Shown here: positions 34,001-38,816 of the stretch, piece by piece
Position numbering within the stretch: the stretch's first letter is position 1
How the letters are laid out: every line of letters starts with the position of its first letter
NCBI GenBank assembly: GCA_014238335.1
Contig: JABABI010000042.1
Location: 29,081 to 67,896 of the forward strand
Reading direction: 5' to 3'
Length of the DNA stretch: 38,816 nt
Source of the DNA: Fuerstiella sp.
Lineage (GTDB): Bacteria; Planctomycetota; Planctomycetia; Planctomycetales; Planctomycetaceae
Notes under the pieces: model-generated
Database searches by the model: none
What the model saw: the letters and a program-made list of their open reading frames with translations, nothing else
What the model was told of the DNA's origin: nothing
Made by a program: the position numbers and the translations under genes

Positions 34001-34962
34001 TGATTCCACACGTAGCGGTGAAAGCACTCGTCGAAATGCAGGCCGTCGACGAATGTATCGCGGCGCTGAACAGCCCCAACCGAGACGGAGCACTGTGGGC
34101 TCTGAAATCCATGCACAGCGAACGCACGATTGACGGCCTGTTCCAGATCCTCAGCGTGACTCGCGACACGTCACTCCGTCGCGAAATCTGGACCACGCTG
34201 ATTCGCCTGTATCATCGTGAAAGAGAATTCACGGACGAAGGGCGCGGCTGGTGGGGCACTCGGCCGGACACGACCGGGCCGTATTATGAGCGTCAGGAAT
34301 GGAGCGAATCCGATCGTATTGCTGCAGCCGTCAAAGTCGCTTTGGCCGACGTCGACACAGCACTGGCCGCTCACATCAAAGCACAGTTGAAACGCCACGT
34401 CGTTCAGCTCGACGGCATCAGTGCCGCCGACATCGCATCCATGAAACAATCGGAATCAGCGATTCAGATGCCCAAAGTCGATCCGAATAATCCCAATCAG
34501 GTCGCCAATCTGCCGTATGAAGCCATTCTGTCGCGAGCAATGACCGCCCAGGGGAATGCCGAAGCGGGCAAAGTCCTGTTTCGCAATCAGTCCTGTGTCA
34601 GCTGCCACACCATCGCCAACGGGCAGCAACCCAGGGGGCCGCATCTGGTCGACATCGGTAAGCGTTACAAGAAAAAAGAACTGCTGGAATCAATCGTCGA
34701 TCCCAGCAAAAAGATCGCTCAGGGATTCGATTCATGGACGTTTGTGATGTCGAGCGGAAAGGTCCACAACGGCTTCGTTGTGCTGGAGAGTGCTGAAATC
34801 GTTACGATCCGACAAAACGATGGACTTAGCCTTGAGCTACTGCAGGACGATATCGAGGAACGCGTCAAACAGGAGATTTCGATGATGCCGAAAGGTATCG
34901 TTGGCAACCTCACACCAGAACAACTGGCCGACCTTACTTCCTGGCTTCAAACCCTGCATTGA
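31045..34962 (+). CDS. Five-domain exported fusion: ThuA, F5/8C-like, dehydrogenase-type propeller, HEAT, haem-binding cytochrome c
   Basis: A 1305-residue exported protein. Signal peptide 1-22 (ends SANA). ThuA-like domain about 30-247 (ALLVTGGCCHDYD, AILIHCAMHCYR). An F5/8 type C, discoidin-like sugar-binding domain about 290-422 (NLAYGKPVTSKSE, ITDGLLNTRY-like LTDGLLNTRY, WVTVDLEEPQHVRAIRLHW). A PQQ/sorbosone-dehydrogenase-like propeller of the planctomycete 'membrane-bound dehydrogenase' type about 440-780 (DHPRGLIYDDGSLWV, GIRMGVDGWIYIAVGD). HEAT-like helices about 795-1130. A C-terminal haem domain with CVSCH at 1184-1188 (Pirellula/Verrucomicrobium type). It may oxidise a carbohydrate and pass electrons to haem c in the periplasm; the substrate is unknown. 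ATG 31045 starts the signal peptide; the frame is open 375 bp further upstream without coding features. The DUF1501 gene follows. Confidence 0.9.
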   Translation: MRRVFTPVVAGMLWCVLLLSANADENKDRPIQALLVTGGCCHDYDRQKLILPRGISARANVRWTVVHQGGTTTDTPIPLYDDPDWADGFDIVIHNECFSHVTDLEFVDRILQPHKDGTPAILIHCAMHCYRVEDDRWFKFVGLQSPGHGPHYSYTAANVKPDHPIMQGFGPMFVAPKGELYHSMKLFDTATPLAQANRQADGMPQVCVWTNDYQGTKVFGCTMGHYNETMAEPKYLDMMAKAVLWAVGRDPEKDFTPSTEKIDEEIKALITVPVQKNAANNVLPQNCCGDGNLAYGKPVTSKSEQSGNFRKHLTDGLLNTRYCPSGSQINEWVTVDLEEPQHVRAIRLHWEKPTGISYKYIVETSADNENWKQVVDDSTNEQPGAIRAHVIDAPDTRFIRTTFLGASKGLWGSIWELEASAGELPDLPEIVAPAGSSASIGDVQTPPNFNVTMFGQPPDVNYPVCLTAAATGEVFVGVDEQGSLGKEIGRGKVLRCIDTDGDGTADQINEFAKMDHPRGLIYDDGSLWVLHPPYLSVFRDTNRDGESDESEVLIEGISTAEVSKRGADHTTNGIRMGVDGWIYIAVGDFGFTRAIANDGTTLSKRGGGIVRIRPDGTEMEIYSWGQRNILDVAIDPYMNIFTRDNTNDGGGWDIRVSHILQSANYGYPSLYKNFTEEIMPPLADYGGGSGCGSMYFHDERWPAEYRNLLLTCDWGTSHVYSHQLPVNGVTFNPQQDTFLKLPRPTDIDVDASGRMYVSSWKNGKFAYDGPDVGFVAQITPADFLAKPVPDVGQLEVAPLVDLLQHSSAAMRLHVQHEILRRSNQNKRSRTQDSDPAPLYEELFTTASDPNIPLYGRVAAAFTLKQALGARANYRLLQLAKDASLTEHCLRAIADRESELDGVAPGPFLDGLQNPNPRVQAAALIGLGRIMSHALDINVIVSDAVGNQSVSEFRMSVANAILPLTIPVSVSPGTDGDDWRLPHPERVIPHVAVKALVEMQAVDECIAALNSPNRDGALWALKSMHSERTIDGLFQILSVTRDTSLRREIWTTLIRLYHREREFTDEGRGWWGTRPDTTGPYYERQEWSESDRIAAAVKVALADVDTALAAHIKAQLKRHVVQLDGISAADIASMKQSESAIQMPKVDPNNPNQVANLPYEAILSRAMTAQGNAEAGKVLFRNQSCVSCHTIANGQQPRGPHLVDIGKRYKKKELLESIVDPSKKIAQGFDSWTFVMSSGKVHNGFVVLESAEIVTIRQNDGLSLELLQDDIEERVKQEISMMPKGIVGNLTPEQLADLTSWLQTLH

Positions 34963-35078
34963 TACCTCCAAGTTCGGTTGCCGCTGGCTGAAAACCTCAG
35001 TGATTCGCTGTGTTATTCGCAGCGTATTGAGCGACAGGGTGCTGCAGGTTAGAATCATCAGGCAATGCACCAGACAGG

Positions 35079-36578
35079 GTGGACCCGGTGTGGCTAATTC
35101 CACGTTCGCCATCTACGTTCTTTCTGGACCAGGCCGTGGCTCCGCAACACCTCCCGAATCCGCACATCAATCGACGTCAGCTCCTGCGTGTCGGCAGCAT
35201 TGGCCTGACGAATCTCTCACTTGCAGATGTGCTGCGCTGCCAGGCCGCGACAGACAACCAGGAAAATAAGCACCTTCCGATCCGGTCCGTCATCTACGTC
35301 TTTCTAAGCGGCGGACTGTCACAGCATGAGAGCTTCGATATGAAGCCGCTTGCTCCGGATGCCGTCCGCGGAGAATTCTCTCCGATCGCAACAACGACGC
35401 CGGGACTGCAAATCTGTGAACATCTGCCACAGCTGGCACAGCGGAGCCAGCATTGGAGCCTGGTGCGGTCACTGACTCATCAGAGCAACGATCACGGCGA
35501 GGGAATTCATATTATGAGTACCGGGCGCAGCCAGCTGCCACCGGGACTCAACCGCAACAAACCGCAACCGACAGATTTCCCGTCCATGCTGTCTGTCGCG
35601 GCAAGCCAGCTTCGTGGCCCGGGCGGTCTGCCGGCGACAGCTGTGCTGCCGCGACTGATCGCCAACGTCAATCGCCTTGAACGACCTGGGCAAAGGGCTG
35701 GCCTGATGGGAGCCGCACACGATCCCTGGCTAATCAAGGCCGCCAGTGAATGCGATGGCTATGGTGCCTGCCCCGACTGCTTTCATTTCTCCAACAAGCC
35801 GGAATTCCGGCATTCCATTCATCCAGTGTTTCAATCGCCCAATCTGCAGCTGCCCGAGGGACTTTCGCTCAGCCGACTGGATCGACGAGCGGATCTGCTG
35901 GCAGAAGTCGAACGCCAGCGAACGGATCTTGACCAGCAGGCAACAGTCGCAAACCTGGACCGACACCGGGCAGGTGCGCTATCGCTGCTGACATCGGGAG
36001 ACGTACGACAGGCCTTCGATCTGCAGAACGAGGACCCTCAGCGTCTGGATGCGTACGGCCGGAATGTGTTCGGGTCATCGATGTTGCTGGCCCGCCGGAT
36101 GGTTGAGGTGGGTGTGAGACTTGTGCAGGTAAATCTGGGGCGAGGTTCCACCTGGGACCAGCACGGCGATCTGTTCCCGGCCCTGCGCCGACTGTTGCCG
36201 CCGTTTGACCAGTGTCTTTCTGCTTTGCTGGATGATCTTTCAGATCACGGGCTGCTGGATTCCACTCTGGTTGTGGTTGCCGGCGAATTCGGACGCACAC
36301 CAAAGATTTCAAAACTCAATGTCTACAAGCTGCCTGGGCGAGATCACTGGGGAGCAGCGCAATCGATACTGCTGGCCGGTGGCGGTGTGCAGGGCGGACG
36401 CACGATTGGAGCAACCGACGACATCGGGGCGTACCCTGTCAACGATCCACAGACCCCCGAGAATCTGGCCGCGACCATTTATTCAACGCTGGGCATTCCC
36501 AGAGACGCTCACTGGCACGATCCGACCGGTCGCCCCTATCCGACTTACCATGCCGCACCGATCGTCGGCCTGAGTTAA
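35079..36578 (+). CDS. DUF1501-family protein with twin-arginine-like export signal
   Basis: A 499-residue sulfatase-like/alkaline-phosphatase-fold protein of family DUF1501. The N-terminus contains INRRQLLRVGSIGLTNLSLADVLR (residues 30-53), the twin-arginine plus hydrophobic stretch usual in this family. Typical motifs follow: YVFLSGGLSQHESFDMKP (about 73-90), HQSNDHGEGIHIMSTG, GDWGTP-like VAGEFGRTPKI near 405-415, and GRDHWGAAQSILLAGGGVQGG near 423-443. DUF1501 proteins accompany planctomycete cytochrome and dehydrogenase-type proteins in many genomes; activity is unproven. The start at GTG 35079 is uncertain (another GTG lies at 35088) because no clear ribosome binding site is seen. The gene begins 116 bp after the five-domain fusion gene and probably forms a unit with it. 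Confidence 0.88.
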   Translation: MDPVWLIPRSPSTFFLDQAVAPQHLPNPHINRRQLLRVGSIGLTNLSLADVLRCQAATDNQENKHLPIRSVIYVFLSGGLSQHESFDMKPLAPDAVRGEFSPIATTTPGLQICEHLPQLAQRSQHWSLVRSLTHQSNDHGEGIHIMSTGRSQLPPGLNRNKPQPTDFPSMLSVAASQLRGPGGLPATAVLPRLIANVNRLERPGQRAGLMGAAHDPWLIKAASECDGYGACPDCFHFSNKPEFRHSIHPVFQSPNLQLPEGLSLSRLDRRADLLAEVERQRTDLDQQATVANLDRHRAGALSLLTSGDVRQAFDLQNEDPQRLDAYGRNVFGSSMLLARRMVEVGVRLVQVNLGRGSTWDQHGDLFPALRRLLPPFDQCLSALLDDLSDHGLLDSTLVVVAGEFGRTPKISKLNVYKLPGRDHWGAAQSILLAGGGVQGGRTIGATDDIGAYPVNDPQTPENLAATIYSTLGIPRDAHWHDPTGRPYPTYHAAPIVGLS

Positions 36579-36614
36579 TCATACACCAACTTTCCAGGTG
36601 ACGTTACCGAGGAG

Positions 36615-37094
36615 TCAGCTGCGCAGGGCCGCGTTCATTCCCATGGCCGTCAGCAGGACTGAGACGAACAGAAAAAAAACGCCGGCGGGAAGCAGCAGGA
36701 TTCCGATTCCCGGGTCACCGCCATGCACCTGAAGTCCCCCAAGAAAGAACCCCAACGGAATCATCAGACTGGCGGCACATAGAGAGCGAGACGCCAACCG
36801 ACGGTGGCCCGAATCCCAGGCGGGAACGAGCCACGTGGCCGTGGCAAATGCAATGTGGACGAGTGACAACAGGGTGCCATGAGCATGAGCCAGTGTCCAC
36901 ATGAATCGTCTGGTTTCGTTTGAGACGTCAAGGTACCAACCGATCTTGAGTCCGTGGAGTACTTCAAGTGCGGCCCCAAGAGAAAGGAATATCAACAGCG
37001 ACCACCAGCCGTAACGCAGATGGATGGCTGTTATCGGCGCGACCTGAGGGGCTGCTGATCGCCCTGACTCCTGCAAGCTTTGTTCTTCTGTCAT
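36615..37094 (-). CDS. Four-helix membrane protein with conserved-looking histidines, coupled to multiheme cytochrome
   Basis: A 159-residue protein of unknown family. Four hydrophobic segments are visible, at about 28-47, 66-90, 103-121 and 128-151. The second begins with WTLAHAHGTLLSLVH, so H70, H72 and H80 lie in or at the membrane, and H47 and H124 are at helix ends. Histidines placed like this often bind haem b or a metal. The ATG overlaps the stop codon of the upstream multiheme cytochrome gene (ATGA at 37091-37094), showing tight translational coupling. I infer a membrane partner that passes electrons between the quinone pool and the cytochrome; the sequence does not prove haem binding. 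It ends 36 bp from the convergent DUF1501 gene. Confidence 0.75.
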   Translation of the reverse strand: MTEEQSLQESGRSAAPQVAPITAIHLRYGWWSLLIFLSLGAALEVLHGLKIGWYLDVSNETRRFMWTLAHAHGTLLSLVHIAFATATWLVPAWDSGHRRLASRSLCAASLMIPLGFFLGGLQVHGGDPGIGILLLPAGVFFLFVSVLLTAMGMNAALRS

Positions 37095-38816
37095 TCTGAA
37101 ATCACAATCGGTCTGTCGTCACGCTGCATTAACAATCGATCAAGTTCGTCCTGCTTCAATTGCCCGTGTGAATCAAGCAACAACGCACTCGGTTCAGAAC
37201 CCGCCTTATAGTTGAGCAGATTCCAGCGGGACAATGCGTTCCGATGGGCACGGATCCTGTCCGGTGCAGGAGCAATGTAGTCAAACTCGAAGTCTTCGAA
37301 CCCCGGCAGACTTTCCAGCGCCTCATGAGCAATAAAACGGACCATCGAGTACGGGTCTTCAAGAATCTGCGCCAGAAACGGAGCCTGCCACGATTTTCCG
37401 GAAGCCTGTTGAGCGGGCTCCCAACCCATGTGCCATGCCGTAATCAGTCGTTGAGCGGCATCACCTCGCAGCAACCAGAGCAGTGACGCGGCAATCTGCT
37501 TTTCGTCATCAGGCATTTCCACAGCAGGCGTTCCGAACCACTCGGAAAGATGCTCCGCAGACCAGGCAAGTGTCCTGTCCAGATGGCACAGGTTGCACGC
37601 ATTGGGTCGTCCCGACCGCAGACTGGCGCCAATGTCAGGACTGTCAACACGATGACTGCGCATCGCAGTAAACAGCGCATAGGTGCTGTGTGGCATATGG
37701 CAGTTATAACAACGACTGCCGCTGGAGCCCGCGACGTGATGGGTATGGCCTGCGATGTTGTCCTGATAGTTCGAATGACACTGCAGACAGGCGTGGTCGC
37801 CGTCCATTTTCACCGCCAGCTGATCAGCAGGATCACTCTGATGCATAGAATGGCATGACAGACACGACATCGTCCCGCGCAGGTGACAGGCCGACTTAAT
37901 CAGCCCAAGATACTCATCACCACCAACGCAACAGGTCCCATCTCGCCAGAAGGTCGTCACAACCTGCTGTTCTTCCTCTTCTCCCTGCCTGAACTCCTGC
38001 ACGATGTGGGACTTTTCAAGCGCATCACCAGCGCGATATCGCAAACCGTTGGCCAGAAAATCTGCCGTGTCTCGGGGATCGAAACTGATATGACACTGTC
38101 CGCAGACCTGCGAAGAGGCAGTATGTGACAACCGGGCGGGATTCACGATGGTCGGATCGCCCGCATCATCGAAATGGCGTCGATACCGGTTGACGGGGTT
38201 GCGGTGATGGCGAATGTGTTCTTTGCCGGAACCGTGACACGCTTCGCACGAGATTCCGAATTCCGCCACTGAAGCCTGTAGGCCGCGACTCGGTTTCAAT
38301 CCTGGTTTTCCACCAAGGCTGTGACACTTTATGCAGTCGACGCGCCATTCCGAGGAATTCACTCCGGGGCTTGGCGGCTGAGGTGGCGCCAGCAGGGAAT
38401 CGTCGCGCGGGATCCAGCGCTGGCCATCGATATGATAATAGAAAGGCAGTTCGATCATGCTGGAATTGTTGGAAATCCAATAGACCTGCATATGATGAGA
38501 ACCGGTCAACAGCTCAACCCGCCTGGTCAGAAACGGTGATCTGGAAGTACCGAGCACTGACAACGGCTCGATGCCTTCTGCTGCATATCGTTCTTTCCAG
38601 TTCGTTTCAAAAATCGTTGCCCAGAATTCATCCCCCCGCCGCTCAAGCCGACAGGTCAGAGCATCATCCTGAAGCTCGACCCCGTCAAACGGCGCGGCGA
38701 CGGCGCTGGGTGTCGGCAGCTGACTCATTGTGCGGTGATAACTGTCGTGCCAGCTTGAATATTGCCCCGGATGACAGCTGCGACAGGTGTCCGACGTCAC
38801 AAATTCATCATTGCTG
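37091..38816 (-). CDS. Multiheme cytochrome c with eight CXXCH motifs (5' end outside window)
   Basis: The frame is open to the right edge; a GTG at 38800 exists, but the first haem motif begins only five residues later, so a signal peptide must lie upstream and the gene is cut. In order the motifs are CRSCH, CIKCH, CEACH, CGQCH, CLSCH, CLQCH, CYNCH and CNLCH. Additional histidines (HDSYHRTM, HSMHQ, HTHHV, MPHS) can serve as distal ligands. A ninth, unusually spaced cysteine pair, CC...SACH, lies at 37883-37933. After the last motif the protein has a HEAT-like tail (DDEKQIAASLLWLLRGDAAQ, MVRFIAHEALESLPG). The protein should be periplasmic and carry out electron transfer or reduction/oxidation of a small molecule, as in c554/NrfA/HAO-related groups; which one is not clear. 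Its stop overlaps the start of the four-helix membrane protein. Confidence 0.88.
   Translation of the reverse strand, partial: SNDEFVTSDTCRSCHPGQYSSWHDSYHRTMSQLPTPSAVAAPFDGVELQDDALTCRLERRGDEFWATIFETNWKERYAAEGIEPLSVLGTSRSPFLTRRVELLTGSHHMQVYWISNNSSMIELPFYYHIDGQRWIPRDDSLLAPPQPPSPGVNSSEWRVDCIKCHSLGGKPGLKPSRGLQASVAEFGISCEACHGSGKEHIRHHRNPVNRYRRHFDDAGDPTIVNPARLSHTASSQVCGQCHISFDPRDTADFLANGLRYRAGDALEKSHIVQEFRQGEEEEQQVVTTFWRDGTCCVGGDEYLGLIKSACHLRGTMSCLSCHSMHQSDPADQLAVKMDGDHACLQCHSNYQDNIAGHTHHVAGSSGSRCYNCHMPHSTYALFTAMRSHRVDSPDIGASLRSGRPNACNLCHLDRTLAWSAEHLSEWFGTPAVEMPDDEKQIAASLLWLLRGDAAQRLITAWHMGWEPAQQASGKSWQAPFLAQILEDPYSMVRFIAHEALESLPGFEDFEFDYIAPAPDRIRAHRNALSRWNLLNYKAGSEPSALLLDSHGQLKQDELDRLLMQRDDRPIVISE

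Noticed and set aside
1..38816. CRISPR arrays, tRNA/rRNA genes, insertion sequences, prophage genes
   Set aside because: I looked for regular direct repeats, cloverleaf-like sequences, transposase or integrase motifs and phage proteins, and found none that could be supported.

Overview
The window looks like a chromosomal segment of a member of the Planctomycetota. This is inferred from protein families and architectures that are typical of that phylum: ThuA-like domains, a ThuA/propeller/HEAT/cytochrome c fusion, a DUF1501 protein, an ASPIC/UnbV lipoprotein with FG-GAP repeats, an EF-hand protein, partner-less RND exporters, and a small protein beginning with the NPYQAP motif. Gene density is moderate, and many genes carry secretion signals or membrane segments. 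I recognise no tRNA, rRNA, CRISPR array, insertion sequence or prophage. No genus can be named safely from the sequence alone.

Layout. 1-1075: a secreted metzincin-type metalloprotease on the minus strand that runs off the left edge. 1.5-7.7 kb: aldehyde dehydrogenase, a convergent GT-C type membrane protein, an alanine/serine-glyoxylate aminotransferase family enzyme, and enolase followed by a clear intrinsic terminator. 7.9-11.2 kb: a small coiled-coil membrane protein and an RND exporter. 11.3-13.6 kb (minus): FkbM methyltransferase and a membrane glycosyltransferase. 14.1-14.6 kb: infC (IF-3), which appears to use an AUU start codon. 14.6-19.4 kb (minus): a second RND exporter, then a GT39-like protein coupled to a YieH-like HAD phosphatase. 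19.9-22.0 kb: ThuA-like protein and M19 dipeptidase. 22.0-26.7 kb (minus): a 1264-residue ASPIC/UnbV lipoprotein and an NHL-type propeller protein. 27.0-28.9 kb: an EF-hand protein with its terminator, a frameshifted NPYQAP small protein, and a DinB-family protein. 28.9-30.8 kb: a RecQ-like helicase whose zinc cysteines lie unusually far toward the C-terminus. 31.0-36.6 kb: the five-domain ThuA/cytochrome fusion and a DUF1501 protein. 36.6-38.8 kb (minus): an eight-CXXCH cytochrome c (5' end outside the window) overlapping a histidine-bearing four-helix membrane protein.

How the genes work together. Central metabolism (enolase, aminotransferase, aldehyde dehydrogenase) and translation initiation (infC) are interspersed with envelope functions. 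The two groups most likely to act as units are the multiheme cytochrome with its overlapping membrane protein, a possible undescribed electron-transfer module, and the fusion protein with DUF1501, a planctomycete periplasmic set of unknown substrate. The most notable non-coding signals are a 43-bp nested inverted repeat and a 13-bp inverted repeat covering the ribosome binding site, both upstream of the aminotransferase gene.

Limits: family calls come from reading motifs by eye. No database search, structure prediction or promoter model was run.
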